A DNA stretch of 64,000 bases from Loktanella sp. D2R18 (GCF_003318235.1 NZ_QOCG01000011.1:62001-126000), one strand, 5' to 3'. Shown: positions 17,278-27,240, counted from the first letter of the stretch. Made by a program: numbers and translations. The notes: generated by a model from the sequence alone, not told the origin.

Positions 17278-17964
17278 TCACCCTAACGCGTAGCCCGCAC
17301 CGCGTACCGTGCGCACAGGGTCTTCGCCACCATGCTGTGTCAGAACCTTACGCAACCGCCCAACATGAACATCGACAGTACGCGTATCGACATAGATATC
17401 ACGGCCCCAAACCCGATCCAGCAGCATATCACGTGACCAGACCCGCCCTGGTTTTTCCATGAATGTCGTCAGCAACCGGAATTCGGTTGGGCCGAGTTTC
17501 AACGGGTTTTCATCGCGGGTGACACGGTGGGTTTCCGCGTCCAGCACAATATCATCATAGGTCAGGATTTGGCCAACGGTCGCTGGGCGCACCCGGCGCA
17601 GCTGCGTGCGGACACGCGCCATCAATTCGGAGACAGAATAGGGTTTGACAACATAGTCATCCGCCCCCGTTTCCAATCCACGGACCTTATCGACCTCTTC
17701 TGAACGCGCCGACAACATGATCACCGGTATGGCGCGCGTTTCCGGCTTCACCTTTAGGCGACGACACACCTCGATGCCCGATAAATGCGGCATCATCCAA
17801 TCAAGAATGATCACATCTGGCGTGTCTTCCTCAACACAGATGAGCCCCTCTTCGCCATTTTCGGCGCGCGTGACGCGAAACCCTTCTGCCTCTAGATTAT
17901 AGGCAAGAACTTCGCGCTGTGCGGCCTCGTCTTCAACGACCAAAACATGTGGTTGCTGTGCCAT
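17278..17964 (-). CDS. phoB: Phosphate regulon response regulator PhoB
   Basis: The 228-residue OmpR-type regulator activates Pho genes under phosphate starvation. The receiver domain has the acidic pair Glu11-Asp12, the phosphorylated Asp55 in VIILDWMMP, and Lys107 in VVKPYS. The C-terminal winged helix has RVWSRDMLLDRVWG and VDVHVGRLRKVL, typical of PhoB. It is the last gene of the phoR-pst-phoU-phoB series and starts five bases after the phoU stop. A Pho box before pstS at 23561-23593 suggests it controls its own operon. Confidence 0.95.
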   Translation of the reverse strand: MAQQPHVLVVEDEAAQREVLAYNLEAEGFRVTRAENGEEGLICVEEDTPDVIILDWMMPHLSGIEVCRRLKVKPETRAIPVIMLSARSEEVDKVRGLETGADDYVVKPYSVSELMARVRTQLRRVRPATVGQILTYDDIVLDAETHRVTRDENPLKLGPTEFRLLTTFMEKPGRVWSRDMLLDRVWGRDIYVDTRTVDVHVGRLRKVLTQHGGEDPVRTVRGAGYALG

Positions 17965-17969
17965 GTGAC

Positions 17970-18677
17970 CTATCCAGTTTCAAACACATAGGCGGTTTTA
18001 TCACCTTTGGGGCGGGCCTCGTCAGGCATTTCGCCTGTGACAAGATAGATCACTTGTTCCGCCATGTTGGTGGTCAAATCGCCCATACGTTCGATATTTT
18101 TTGCCATAAAGTGCAAATGCATACAGGCCGTGATGTTGCGCGGGTCTTCCATCATGAAGGTCAGGAATTCGCGGAACAATGCATTGTACATCTGATCGAC
18201 TTCTTGATCGCGTTGGCGCACAACCTCGGCCAATTCGGCGTCGCCGCGCACATAAGCATCAAGCGTGTCCTTCAACATTTGCTCAACTTCGCGGGCCATC
18301 CGGCGCAGGGCCGTATCTGCGCCGCTCACTGGGCTCATCTCGACCAAAACGCTTGTCCGTTTTGCGATGTTTTTGGCATAATCGCCGATCCGCTCAAGTG
18401 ATGCTGACAGGCGCAAAACCGATAGGATCGTGCGCAAATCTTTTGACACAGGCGCGCGCAATGCAATTGTACGCGCCGCTTCTTCGTTGATCTGCTCTTC
18501 GAGCGCGTCAATGGCTTTATCAGCTTTGCGAACGGCCTCGGCCAATTCAACATCCCGGTTCGCAAGCGAATTCGCGGCCCGTATGATTGCCTCTTCGACC
18601 AGGCCACCCATTTGCATAATCAGCGTTGTGATGCCTTCAAGGTCGCGGTCGTAAGCGGATGAAATATGTTCGTTCAT
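17970..18677 (-). CDS. phoU: Phosphate signalling protein PhoU
   Basis: The 235-residue all-helical protein contains two PhoU repeats, each with an acidic metal-binding motif (LERIGDYAKNIAKRT, and NIERMGDLTTNMAE in the second). PhoU connects the Pst transporter to PhoR and represses the Pho response when phosphate is plentiful. The gene has a good ribosome-binding site (GGAGCC before the ATG) and sits between pstB and phoB with very short gaps, so it is co-transcribed. Confidence 0.95.
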   Translation of the reverse strand: MNEHISSAYDRDLEGITTLIMQMGGLVEEAIIRAANSLANRDVELAEAVRKADKAIDALEEQINEEAARTIALRAPVSKDLRTILSVLRLSASLERIGDYAKNIAKRTSVLVEMSPVSGADTALRRMAREVEQMLKDTLDAYVRGDAELAEVVRQRDQEVDQMYNALFREFLTFMMEDPRNITACMHLHFMAKNIERMGDLTTNMAEQVIYLVTGEMPDEARPKGDKTAYVFETG

Positions 18678-18689
18678 CTGATAGGCTCC

Positions 18690-19493
18690 TTACCCAATCC
18701 GTCCGGAAATATAGCTTTCCGTGCGCGGGTCTTGGGGGTTTGTGAAAATCTTGTCAGTGTCATCAAATTCAACCAGGTTCCCAAGGTGGAAGAACGCTGT
18801 TTTCTGGCTGACACGGGCGGCCTGTTGCATCGAGTGGGTGACGATCACAACTGAAAAGCTTTGACGTAACTCGTCGATCAATTCTTCAACCTGCGCAGTC
18901 GCAATCGGATCAAGCGCGGAACATGGTTCGTCCATCAGCAGGATTTCAGGGGCAGTCGCAATGGCCCGTGCGATACATAGGCGTTGCTGTTGACCACCCG
19001 ACATACCGGTACCTGGCTGATGCAAACGGTCTTTGGCCTCGTTCCAAAGTGCTGCTTTGCGCAGTGAACTTTCAACGATTTCGTCCAGATCCGCCTTGGT
19101 TTTCGCCAGACCGTGGATTTTGGGGCCATATGCCACGTTGTCGTAGATCGACTTTGGGAACGGGTTTGGTTTTTGGAAAACCATCCCAACCTTGGCGCGT
19201 AACTGCACCGGATCGACCCGTGGATCATAGATGTCTTCGTCATCGATCAAAATATCGCCTTCGACGCGACAGATATCGATCGTGTCGTTCATCCGGTTCA
19301 AACAGCGCAAGAACGTGGATTTGCCGCAGCCCGATGGGCCAATGAAGGCCGTGACTGTTTTATCCGCGATTTCGACGTTCACGTCCTTAATCGCATGGGT
19401 GTCACCGTAGAACACTTGAACGTTCTTCGCTGTAATTTTACTGTCTTGCATGGTGCCTACTGCCCGATCTGCGTGATATTTATCGTCTAACAT
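18690..19493 (-). CDS. pstB: Phosphate ABC transporter ATP-binding protein PstB
   Basis: This is the cytoplasmic ATPase of the high-affinity phosphate importer. It has Walker [10 protein letters not shown], the ABC signature [13 protein letters not shown], Walker [13 protein letters not shown] and the switch His in VIVTHSM. I chose the ATG at 19493 because TAGGAGAG stands three bases before it. A GTG at 19508, overlapping pstA, is possible but covers that site. From the chosen start it is 267 residues, near the usual length. Confidence 0.95.
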   Translation of the reverse strand: MLDDKYHADRAVGTMQDSKITAKNVQVFYGDTHAIKDVNVEIADKTVTAFIGPSGCGKSTFLRCLNRMNDTIDICRVEGDILIDDEDIYDPRVDPVQLRAKVGMVFQKPNPFPKSIYDNVAYGPKIHGLAKTKADLDEIVESSLRKAALWNEAKDRLHQPGTGMSGGQQQRLCIARAIATAPEILLMDEPCSALDPIATAQVEELIDELRQSFSVVIVTHSMQQAARVSQKTAFFHLGNLVEFDDTDKIFTNPQDPRTESYISGRIG

Positions 19494-19501
19494 GATCTCT
19501 C

Positions 19502-20857
19502 CTACCACCGGCGCTCAAAGCGGCGGCGCAAAATGATCGCTATGATGTTCATCGTCATGAGGAACACTAGCAGGATGATGATACCGCCCCAAGCGCGCTC
19601 GTAATACGCGGGGTCGGCGCGTTTTGCCCATTCGAAGATTTGGGCGGGCATGGCCGAGTTCGGATCAAGAAAGCCAGAGGCGATCCCATCAGGATAGTTT
19701 GATGCGATGTAGCCAACCATCCCGATCAAAAGCAGCGGTGCGGTTTCACCCAATGCTTGGGCAAGGCCAATGATGGTTCCTGTCAAGATACCCGGCATCG
19801 CCAAAGGCAAAACATGGTGGAACACGGTCTGCATTTCGGATGCCCCGACCCCCAAAGCAGCAGAGCGGATCGACGGCGGCACAGCCTTAAGCGAAGCCCG
19901 TGTTGAGATCACGATTGTCGGCAATGTCATCAAGGTGAGCGTCAGACCACCAACCAGCGGCGCCGATTGCGGCAAATGCGCAAACTGGATGAACACGGCC
20001 AAGCCAAGGATACCAAACACAATCGATGGCACCGCAGCGAGGTTGGAAATGTTCACTTCGATCAGATCAGTGATCCAGTTTTGCGGCGCGAATTCTTCAA
20101 GGTAAATCGATGCAGCCACACCAATTGGCAGCGACAACAACAACACGACCAGCATCATAAACACAGACCCAAGCATCGCGACGCCCATACCTGCTTGTTC
20201 TGGCCGGCTTTCTGACGCATCCGCACCAAGAATGAAGTCCCAGTTGAATTTGCGTGTCACGCCCCCAGTTTGCGAAAGCGCATCAACAATATCCAAATGC
20301 GCGGCATCAAGGTTGCGGTCACGCGCCAGATCTTCACGGACAACGCGGCCTTTCATGTAGCCGTCCACACGTGACGAGGCCAAAAGTTCGAATTCAACCG
20401 TTTGCCCGATCAAGTCAGGGTTTGCGATAACTGCGTTGCGGACGGTGGCACCTGCAGATGACGACAACATCTTTTTCAGATCGCCGTCAGCAACTTCGGT
20501 TTCGATGTCAGCTGTCGCCGCGACCAGCGCGTCTTGGATTAATGGGTTATACCCAAAGGTCGACACTTTTTTGATGTCATCAATGTCGCGGTTGCCGTTC
20601 TTGTCCAAGACATCTGCAGGCAGTTCAACTTCAATAGTCACAAAGGTTTGCGTAAATGCGGGCACACCATTGCGGACAATCGCAAACAGCAACATCGCAA
20701 GAAACAAGATACTAAAGGCAAGCGCAGCGATGCCGTAAGCCTTAAACCGTATTTCGGCAGCATTGCGTTTTTTCGTCCGGGCATCCTGCGTCAGCAGTGA
20801 TTTACCCTTACCACTTGGCGTGGCTGGTGGGGTGATATCGGCAGTCTCAAGGGTCAT
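19502..20857 (-). CDS. pstA: Phosphate ABC transporter permease PstA, long form
   Basis: The membrane subunit has 451 residues, about 150 more than enterobacterial PstA. The extra length is an N-terminal cytoplasmic tail, one membrane segment (near 45-65) and a long periplasmic region before the permease core. Such long forms are common in alphaproteobacteria. The core has the permease-ATPase contact loop around [20 protein letters not shown]. Its start overlaps the pstC stop as ATGA. It pairs with PstC to form the phosphate channel. Confidence 0.93.
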   Translation of the reverse strand: MTLETADITPPATPSGKGKSLLTQDARTKKRNAAEIRFKAYGIAALAFSILFLAMLLFAIVRNGVPAFTQTFVTIEVELPADVLDKNGNRDIDDIKKVSTFGYNPLIQDALVAATADIETEVADGDLKKMLSSSAGATVRNAVIANPDLIGQTVEFELLASSRVDGYMKGRVVREDLARDRNLDAAHLDIVDALSQTGGVTRKFNWDFILGADASESRPEQAGMGVAMLGSVFMMLVVLLLSLPIGVAASIYLEEFAPQNWITDLIEVNISNLAAVPSIVFGILGLAVFIQFAHLPQSAPLVGGLTLTLMTLPTIVISTRASLKAVPPSIRSAALGVGASEMQTVFHHVLPLAMPGILTGTIIGLAQALGETAPLLLIGMVGYIASNYPDGIASGFLDPNSAMPAQIFEWAKRADPAYYERAWGGIIILLVFLMTMNIIAIILRRRFERRW

Positions 20858-22335
20858 TCGTACTGTTCCCGGTATTTGCGAACGATATAAAGTGCGACGA
20901 TGTTCAGCGCCAAAGTGATCACAAAGAGCGTCATGCCCAGTGCAAAGGCCACAAGCGTTTCAGGGCTGTTAAATTCGCCATCACCTGTTAGCTGGCTGAC
21001 GATTTTAGCGGTCACGGTTGTCATCGCATCGAAAGGGTTCATTGAAAGGCTGGCGGCGGCACCCGCCCCCATCACAACGATCATGGTCTCACCGATGGCA
21101 CGTGATGCTGCCAGCAAGATCGCGCCGACAATCCCCGGCAGGGCGGCGGGCAAAATCACCTGACGCACCGTTTCAGAATGGGTCGCCCCAAGCCCGAGTG
21201 ACCCGTCACGCATGGATTGTGGCACCGAATTGATGATGTCATCTGACAGCGAGGACACGAATGGGATCAACATAAAGCCCATCACAAGGCCCGCCGTCAT
21301 CGCAGCGGTCCCGCCAGACATCCATCCTAGATGGAACGATCCGTTTGCGCCAAAGGCGCTCAATAAAAGTGGACCTACAGTAAGCAGCGCAAACAGACCG
21401 TAAACAATCGTTGGCACCCCAGCGAGCAATTCAACCATTGGTTTGGCGAATGAGCGCACACGCGGTGACGCATATTCAGACAAGTAGATCGCAGCGAACA
21501 ACCCGACCGGCACGGCCACAATCAAAGCAATGATTGAGATAAACAGCGTGCCCCAGATCAGCGGCAAGAAGCCTAGGTCTGAATTCCCGCCACGTCCAGA
21601 GAAGCTTGGCTCCCAGCGTGTTCCGAAAAAGAAATCCGACGCGGGAAAGGCCCGGAAAAATTCGATCGTGTTAAACACCAGTGACAGGACAATGCCCACG
21701 GTCGTCAAAACCGCAACAGATGCCGCCGTAATAAGCAACATCTTCACAGCACTTTCAACGTAACGGCGCGCGCGAAAATCTTTGTTGGTCATCGCATAGG
21801 CAGCCCCTGCCCCGAGCACTGAAAGCCCGATCACAGCAACCGCTTTCAATATGTTCCCAAATGCTGTTGCGCCGCGGTAGCGCTGCGCAAGTGCAAGGGT
21901 CGCGGCGTCAACATCTGCTCCAAGTGCCACACCGACGGCGGCCAGCTCTGCGCGAACATCTGTTGTCTCAACAGATAGATTTTTCGCCGCCTCAACCGTC
22001 ATCGCGCCTTGGGCGACCACAAGGTCAAGCCCACCTGCGATCCGGTTTACATCGGCCATCGCAAGCGATGTCTCGCCCGCGTCACCGATGATATCTGCGG
22101 GTAGATACTGCGTTAAAGAGTTGTTGATTAGCAACGGCTGGGCGATCAGCCAAGCCAAAAGAACAAGTAACGCAGGACCCGCAGCTGCGATCGCTGCATT
22201 GGTGCCATAATAGACGGGCAGCGAGTGCATTTTTCGTGGGTCAGAACCTGCAGAAGCGAGCGCGCGTCCACGCGCTAAGAAGTAACCTACGGTTGCGATC
22301 ACAAGAATGACCGCGATGATCCAAATTGCCGGCAT
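20854..22335 (-). CDS. pstC: Phosphate ABC transporter permease PstC, long form
   Basis: The 493-residue permease has extra N-terminal membrane segments (IWIIAVILVIATVGYFLARG, and a second near 50-70) and a soluble insert before the core of six segments. The ATPase contact loop is SLGLGATHSETVRQVILPAA. It is separated from pstS by 115 bases that hold a strong hairpin, while it overlaps pstA by four bases. This arrangement commonly lets the binding protein be made in excess over the membrane complex. Confidence 0.93.
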   Translation of the reverse strand: MPAIWIIAVILVIATVGYFLARGRALASAGSDPRKMHSLPVYYGTNAAIAAAGPALLVLLAWLIAQPLLINNSLTQYLPADIIGDAGETSLAMADVNRIAGGLDLVVAQGAMTVEAAKNLSVETTDVRAELAAVGVALGADVDAATLALAQRYRGATAFGNILKAVAVIGLSVLGAGAAYAMTNKDFRARRYVESAVKMLLITAASVAVLTTVGIVLSLVFNTIEFFRAFPASDFFFGTRWEPSFSGRGGNSDLGFLPLIWGTLFISIIALIVAVPVGLFAAIYLSEYASPRVRSFAKPMVELLAGVPTIVYGLFALLTVGPLLLSAFGANGSFHLGWMSGGTAAMTAGLVMGFMLIPFVSSLSDDIINSVPQSMRDGSLGLGATHSETVRQVILPAALPGIVGAILLAASRAIGETMIVVMGAGAAASLSMNPFDAMTTVTAKIVSQLTGDGEFNSPETLVAFALGMTLFVITLALNIVALYIVRKYREQYE

Positions 22336-22409
22336 GGCAGCGCAACCCCTTTTAGGTCGTTAATTCGTTTGGCCTGGTACGTTTTGGTACGGTACCCAAA
22401 AGCAAAGAT

Positions 22410-22433
22410 GGGGCACCCCGAATGGGATGCCCC
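22410..22433 (-). terminator. Hairpin between pstS and pstC, partial terminator or RNA 3'-end stabiliser
   Basis: An inverted repeat with 10-base arms (GGGGCATCCC on the minus strand, with one mismatch) and a 4-base loop lies just after the pstS stop. On the transcribed strand it is followed by ATCTTTGCTTTT. A second imperfect palindrome centred on GGTACGGTACC follows at about 22380-22402. The pair probably lowers read-through into pstCAB or protects the pstS message. Confidence 0.6.
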
Positions 22434-22450
22434 GAAACGTCATACTCTGA

Positions 22451-23479
22451 TTAAAGAGTGTCTTCGTTTGCAACAGCCGCTTGTGTGTCTGACAGTTCTG
22501 GGTCAGCAACAAGACCGTAGGCAGACAATGGACCAGATGGGCCAGCGATTTCGTCAGAGATAAAGAATTCTGCGAATTCTTTCAGGCCTGGGATAACGCC
22601 GATGTGTGCTTTCTTGATGAAGAAGAACAATGGGCGTGACACTGGATATTCACCAGATGCGATGGTTTCTGTTTTTGGCTCAACACCACCGATTGTCGCA
22701 ACTTTCAGCGAGTCAGTGTTGTTTTCGTAGAATGCCAGACCAAATACACCGATACCGTTCGGGTTTGTGTCAACACGTGCAAGTGTTTCTGTGTAGTCAC
22801 CGTCGATGTCGACTGTGATGCCGTTGCCGCGCACTTCGATGCAAGCATCTTCTGCGTCGTCTTCAGACATGCCGCCAGCGATCATTGCTTCCATTGCGCC
22901 AGTGTCTTCACAGCCTTGCAACAGAACTTTGTCTTCGAACACTTCGCGTGTGCCGTGCTTTGTACCCGGGATGAACGCAAGAATGTCAGCCGCTGGCAAT
23001 TCAGCGTTGAATTCAGCCCACTGTGTGTAAGGGTTAGCAACGACTTCGCCGTCAACCAAAACAGTTGCGCCAAGTGCGTTGAAAATATCGCTTGCTTCGA
23101 AAGCTGTGAACGCAGGACCGTCGATTTGTGACGCGAATACGATGCCGTCATAACCGATGCGGACTTCGATGATGTCGTTCACGCCGTTCTCTGTGCACAG
23201 TGCGATGTCGCTTTCGCGGATCGGACGTGAAGAGTTTGCGATGTCGATTGTGTTTTCGCCAACGCCTTCGCAGAAACGCTTCAGGCCAGCAGAAGAACCA
23301 CCAGATTCAACAACAGGTGTTGGGAAGTCAAAGTTTTCGCCAAATGCTTCGGCCACGATAGACGCATAAGGCAAAACAGTTGAAGAACCAGCAACCTGTA
23401 CGTTGTCACGTGCAGTAGCAGAAGTTGCGGTAAGGGCAGCAAGTACTGCGGTTGTCGCAGTCAGTTTCATGATCGACAT
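22451..23479 (-). CDS. pstS: Phosphate ABC transporter substrate-binding protein PstS
   Basis: This periplasmic phosphate receptor has 342 residues from the chosen start. The signal peptide (MKLTATTAVLAALTATSATA) is followed by VQVAGSSTVLPYASIVAEAF, the phosphate-binding start typical of PstS. ESGGSSAGLKRFCEG is a second ligand loop. I chose ATG 23479 because CTGGAG stands seven bases upstream. The earlier ATG at 23500 would add residues in front of the signal peptide. It is first in the pst operon and is preceded by a Pho box and a leader hairpin. Confidence 0.94.
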   Translation of the reverse strand: MSIMKLTATTAVLAALTATSATARDNVQVAGSSTVLPYASIVAEAFGENFDFPTPVVESGGSSAGLKRFCEGVGENTIDIANSSRPIRESDIALCTENGVNDIIEVRIGYDGIVFASQIDGPAFTAFEASDIFNALGATVLVDGEVVANPYTQWAEFNAELPAADILAFIPGTKHGTREVFEDKVLLQGCEDTGAMEAMIAGGMSEDDAEDACIEVRGNGITVDIDGDYTETLARVDTNPNGIGVFGLAFYENNTDSLKVATIGGVEPKTETIASGEYPVSRPLFFFIKKAHIGVIPGLKEFAEFFISDEIAGPSGPLSAYGLVADPELSDTQAAVANEDTL

Positions 23480-23505
23480 CAAATCACTCCAGTCAGTCAA
23501 ACATC

Positions 23506-23528
23506 AACCACGCGCGAGCCGCGTGGTT
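23506..23528 (-). promoter_or_regulatory. Hairpin in the pstS leader
   Basis: A perfect 9-base stem (AACCACGCG with its complement) and a 5-base loop lie between the Pho box and the pstS ribosome-binding site. No T-tract follows on the transcribed strand, so termination is unlikely. It may stabilise the 5' end of the abundant pstS message. Confidence 0.5.
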
Positions 23529-23560
23529 ATCTCGGCCCGTCTAGGACCCAGTTCCAAACC

Positions 23561-23593
23561 TTTTGTGACAGTAGTGTAACAGTTTTATGACAG
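23561..23593 (-). promoter_or_regulatory. Pho box (PhoB-binding site) upstream of pstS
   Basis: On the minus strand three 7-base repeats, CTGTCAT, CTGTTAC and CTGTCAC, are spaced by 4-base A/T-rich links (AAAA, ACTA, then AAAA). This is the textbook Pho box layout with 11-base periodicity. It begins one base after the phoR stop codon, so phoR lies outside its control unless another promoter exists, while pstS-pstCAB-phoU-phoB lie downstream. Confidence 0.88.
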
Positions 23594-23594
23594 C

Positions 23595-24623
23595 TTAAGA
23601 AATTGGTAAGAAAACTGAAAATGTCGTGCCTTTGCCAAGTTCGCTTTCGATCAATAACCGCCCACGGTGGCGATTGACGATGTGCTTTACAATCGCGAGC
23701 CCGAGCCCAGTGCCGCCAACAGCGCGCGAACGATGGCTATCAACCCGGTAAAACCGCTCAGTTAGGCGCGCGATGTGGTGGTTTGGGATACCTTCACCGT
23801 AATCCGCAACCGAAATCTGTATCGCCGGGCCACGCAGACGTAGATCCACCGCCTGCGCATGAATGGTGACATCAACTTTTTTACCGGATGCGCCATATTT
23901 AATCGCATTTTCGACCAGATTGGTAAAGACTTGCACCAATTGCCCCGCGTCACCCGGAACCATATCCCCCGCGCCCAATGTCGTAAGTGCCACCGACACA
24001 TTAGCGGCGGCGGCCTGCGGCTCTAAGCCTTTGATCACCGAACCAAGCAGCGCGGTCACATCAATATGTTCGCGTGGGCGCACGCGTTCGTCTTCTTCGA
24101 CACGTGACAGTGACAAAAGGTCATCAACAAGCCGCGTCATGCGCGATGCCTCATGCGCCATGATCTGCAAGAAACGGTCACGGGCCTTCGCGTCATCACG
24201 CGCCGCCCCGCCCAAGGTTTCAATAAACCCCATCAATGCAGTCAGCGGAGTGCGCAATTCATGGCTGACATTCGCGACAAAATCGCGACGCATTTTACCT
24301 GCGTCTTCCGCTGCGGTTTGGTCTTCGAAGCTTAATACAATATCTTGGCCTGCAGGCGAAACGGCCACCCGGTAGATGGTATCACGTGCACCATCACGGC
24401 TGCTAAAACGGATGTTGCTTGGGCCACCTCCGCCACGCAACGAGGTGATCGCGGCCACAACTGCGGGCTGGCGCAGTGCAGAAATATAATGTTTCCCCAC
24501 CAATTCAGTTCCCAAGATCGCTTCAAGCGCCGGATTGACGGCACGCACACGGTCTTCGGGACCAATGACAAGGACAGCCATGGGAAGCGCCGCAATAACA
24601 TCGGCAATGTGATGATAGGTCAA
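23595..24623 (-). CDS. phoR: Phosphate regulon sensor histidine kinase PhoR
   Basis: The protein has 342 residues counted from a TTG at 24623, the first start after an in-frame stop; GTGGAAA lies before it. An internal ATG at residue 15 is the alternative. The order is PAS domain (about 5-100), HisKA with the phosphorylated His121 in NVSHELRTPL, and a HATPase domain with NAIKYG and GGTGLGLAIVKHI. No N-terminal membrane segments are seen, unlike E. coli PhoR. Position directly upstream of pstS and the presence of phoB in the same series support the name. It is presumably peripheral, sensing through PstSCAB and PhoU. Confidence 0.88.
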   Translation of the reverse strand: MTYHHIADVIAALPMAVLVIGPEDRVRAVNPALEAILGTELVGKHYISALRQPAVVAAITSLRGGGGPSNIRFSSRDGARDTIYRVAVSPAGQDIVLSFEDQTAAEDAGKMRRDFVANVSHELRTPLTALMGFIETLGGAARDDAKARDRFLQIMAHEASRMTRLVDDLLSLSRVEEDERVRPREHIDVTALLGSVIKGLEPQAAAANVSVALTTLGAGDMVPGDAGQLVQVFTNLVENAIKYGASGKKVDVTIHAQAVDLRLRGPAIQISVADYGEGIPNHHIARLTERFYRVDSHRSRAVGGTGLGLAIVKHIVNRHRGRLLIESELGKGTTFSVFLPIS

Positions 24624-24739
24624 AGTTTTTCCACAAATCTATTTTAGGCATGTGTAACCGTGAAAAACGCGTTGCGCCAACCCAGAAATTGCGCAATACA
24701 TTTGCGCATGAAAATATGTTTTAAAGTGCCTAGCTAAAT

Positions 24740-25114
24740 ATGTATCATTCCAATACGGCGCTGGTTGTCGATTTCCCCCGCAGCACATCACGGCCAAAAA
24801 CGATCGTTATTGGTGATGTGGCGCGCTGGCAGGCACAAGGAATGAATGTCGCTCCGATGGATGGTTTGCGGTTTGTCGCAATCGACGCTATTTGCGCCGA
24901 TACACTTGTAGAATTCGCACCTGAAACGATTTTCTCACCACTAATTGCGGATACATTCGACGCCCTTGAGGTCGCTCAATTTCTCGCGACTTCCGCCTAT
25001 TCTGGGCGTTACTGTGCGATTTCTGACCCGCTTCCTGATCGCGAAGGTGTCATCGCTGAGATTTCGAAACACGCGCCCGGCATATGGTTCGATATCTTTG
25101 TCGTGCCAATTTAG
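24740..25114 (+). CDS. Conserved hypothetical protein, 124 aa
   Basis: I do not recognise a named family. The protein is soluble, with no signal peptide or membrane segment. It has alternating beta and helix stretches ([30 protein letters not shown]) ending in [10 protein letters not shown]. The layout suggests a small Rossmann-like or receiver-like fold without the usual catalytic residues. It diverges from phoR over a 116-base gap and converges with the gamma-carbonic-anhydrase-like gene with a four-base overlap of the stops. Codon use is like its neighbours. Confidence 0.6.
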   Translation: MYHSNTALVVDFPRSTSRPKTIVIGDVARWQAQGMNVAPMDGLRFVAIDAICADTLVEFAPETIFSPLIADTFDALEVAQFLATSAYSGRYCAISDPLPDREGVIAEISKHAPGIWFDIFVVPI

Positions 25115-25632
25115 ATTAACTTAAGATCACGGGCAAAGCGGTCGGCATTTTCTTGGTAATGCAAGGCTGATGCCCGCAAACCAGCAAGGGTTGCCGTGTC
25201 AAGTGTACGCACGATCTTACCCGGCGCTCCCATCACCAATGATCCGTCAGGAATAGCTTTGCCTTCGGTGATCAAGGCCCCGGCCCCGATCAAACAGCCT
25301 TTGCCAATGACGGCGCCATTCAAAACAGTCGCGCCCATGCCAATCAAACTGTCCTCGCCGATTGTGCAACCGTGCAGCATCGCCTTATGGCCAATGGTAC
25401 AGCCTGCCCCGATGGTCAGCGGGTAGCCCATATCGGTATGCATCACGCAGTTTTCTTGCACGTTGCTGCCAGCGCCGATGGTGATCCGCTCGTTGTCGCC
25501 GCGCAAGACCGTGCCAAACCAGACCGAAGCCTTTGCAGCCACTGTTACTTTGCCAATAACATGGCAGCCCGGTGCGACCCATGCGTCTGCGGCAATCTCG
25601 GGCTGGTCGTCTCCAAGCGCATAGAGGCTCAT
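25111..25632 (-). CDS. Gamma carbonic anhydrase-like protein (left-handed beta-helix)
   Basis: The 173 residues are built of hexapeptide repeats (for example [31 protein letters not shown]) that fold as a left-handed beta-helix. The metal-binding histidines of the gamma-CA/YrdA family are present in [16 protein letters not shown]. Members bind zinc; many, like YrdA, have weak or no measured carbonic anhydrase activity. The start overlaps the gmk stop by four bases. Substrate uncertain. Confidence 0.85.
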   Translation of the reverse strand: MSLYALGDDQPEIAADAWVAPGCHVIGKVTVAAKASVWFGTVLRGDNERITIGAGSNVQENCVMHTDMGYPLTIGAGCTIGHKAMLHGCTIGEDSLIGMGATVLNGAVIGKGCLIGAGALITEGKAIPDGSLVMGAPGKIVRTLDTATLAGLRASALHYQENADRFARDLKLI

Positions 25633-26267
25633 GTGCGCTCTCCGAACTCTGATTGTAATTTGCGGACGTGATCCACAAGATCGGGCTGTTGCGCGCGACG
25701 CAGACGTTCAGCGCTGATAATCGTTTTCAACTGTGCCTCGGTGGCGTCCAAATCATCGTTCACTAAAACATAATCATAGCCATCCCAATGGCTGATTTCG
25801 TCCCAGCTTTTCTGCATCCGTTGTTCAATCACGTCATCGGCATCTTGGCCGCGGCTGACCAAACGACGGTGCAATTCAGTGATTGATGGCGGCAGTATGA
25901 AAATCGACAGCACATGTTCTTGCAGATCAGAATTGCTGATTTGCTGCGCCCCTTGCCAGTCAATATCAAACAAAACGTCGCGCCCGCCCTCAATCGCGGC
26001 CTGTACCGGTGCTTTGGGCGATCCGTAGTAGTTCCCAAACACCCGCGCATGTTCAAGCATATCATGGCTTGCGACCTGATCTTGGAATTCCGGAACGGAG
26101 ACAAAATAGTAGTCTTTGCCGTCCTCTTCGCCCGGGCGCGGTTCACGCGTCGTTGCTGAGACCGAAAAGCGCAATGTGTCATCCCACGCACGCAGCCGCG
26201 TTGTTAACGTTGATTTTCCAGCCCCTGAAGGCGAAGACAAGACGATCAATAGGCCACGACGGGACAT
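25629..26267 (-). CDS. gmk: Guanylate kinase
   Basis: The enzyme phosphorylates GMP to GDP. It has 212 residues with the P-loop [11 protein letters not shown] (residues 10-20), the GMP-binding segment [20 protein letters not shown], and the lid region with [18 protein letters not shown]. It starts four bases after the yicC stop, a linkage widespread in bacteria. Confidence 0.96.
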   Translation of the reverse strand: MSRRGLLIVLSSPSGAGKSTLTTRLRAWDDTLRFSVSATTREPRPGEEDGKDYYFVSVPEFQDQVASHDMLEHARVFGNYYGSPKAPVQAAIEGGRDVLFDIDWQGAQQISNSDLQEHVLSIFILPPSITELHRRLVSRGQDADDVIEQRMQKSWDEISHWDGYDYVLVNDDLDATEAQLKTIISAERLRRAQQPDLVDHVRKLQSEFGERT

Positions 26268-26270
26268 GCG

Positions 26271-27161
26271 TTACTCCACGTTTTGAATTTGTTCGCGCAT
26301 CTGGTCGATCACGGCTTTCAGGTCAAGCCCAATCGCTGTCAACGCCGTTGACTGTGCTTTCGCGCAAAGCGTATTGGCCTCGCGGTTAAATTCCTGCGCC
26401 AAAAAGTCGAACTTGCGGCCAGATGGGGCGTCTTGCGCTAATAATTCGCGCGCGGCCTGCATATGCGCCTTGAGCCGGTCGATCTCTTCGGTGATATCCG
26501 CCTTCATCGCAACGACCGCCAGTTCTTGCGCAATGCGCCCTTCTTCAATGGTGGTCACATCTTCGGCGATACGCTGCAAAGCCGCCGTCAGATTGGCGCG
26601 CATTTGTGGCAACCGCGCGGTGGCCGCCTGCTCAGCGGCAGCAACAAGCGTTGCGATCTGAGTGACCTGCCCGACGATGACGTCGTGTAAAAATGCACCT
26701 TCGTCACGGCGCATGGCGTTGAAATCGGCCACGAGCGGCGCGATGTCTGCGTGAATGGCCGCAGCAAGAGCCGCGTCATCTTCTTGAACCTGTGCCGCGA
26801 CCAACACCCCGCGCTGTGTCAAAACATCTGCGGCGGTCGGCTGCCCCAAGGTCACACCTTTGGTAAAAGCCCGTTCTTGAATTGCGTCCAATGCGCTCAG
26901 AACCATATCCAGCCGCAGTTCATCAATCACAAGCTCTCCGGCGGTTTCTTCGTGTGTGATGCGCAGGTTGACAGTGATATTGCCGCGCGCAGTGACTTCT
27001 CCCACGGCTTTACGCAGCGCGGGCTCTAGCCCGTCGATGCCATCGGGTAACCGCAGGCGTAGATCGTAGCCGCGCGCGTTTACCCCGCGCATTTCCCATT
27101 GCCAAGATACCCCCCCTTGCGCCCCAACTCGGGCCGCGAATGCTGTCATCGAAAGGGTCAT
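26271..27161 (-). CDS. YicC family endoribonuclease-like protein
   Basis: The protein matches the YicC family, with the N-terminal SMTAFA (usually SMTGFA) and the C-terminal EFNREANTLCAKAQ (usual form EMNREANTLGSKS), then the ending LKAVIDQMREQIQNVE. E. coli YicC is reported to act in RNA decay. The ATG at 27161 is preferred because family members start a few residues before SMTGFA and CAGGTGAC stands before it. An ATG at 27176 would add five residues. It precedes gmk in the same direction. Confidence 0.9.
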   Translation of the reverse strand: MTLSMTAFAARVGAQGGVSWQWEMRGVNARGYDLRLRLPDGIDGLEPALRKAVGEVTARGNITVNLRITHEETAGELVIDELRLDMVLSALDAIQERAFTKGVTLGQPTAADVLTQRGVLVAAQVQEDDAALAAAIHADIAPLVADFNAMRRDEGAFLHDVIVGQVTQIATLVAAAEQAATARLPQMRANLTAALQRIAEDVTTIEEGRIAQELAVVAMKADITEEIDRLKAHMQAARELLAQDAPSGRKFDFLAQEFNREANTLCAKAQSTALTAIGLDLKAVIDQMREQIQNVE

Positions 27162-27240
27162 GGGTGTCACCTGCATTGTTGGTTTGCATTGGTCCTATTG
27201 GATAAGTGGGGGGATGGGCAAGCCTGTGTGCATTAACCCA

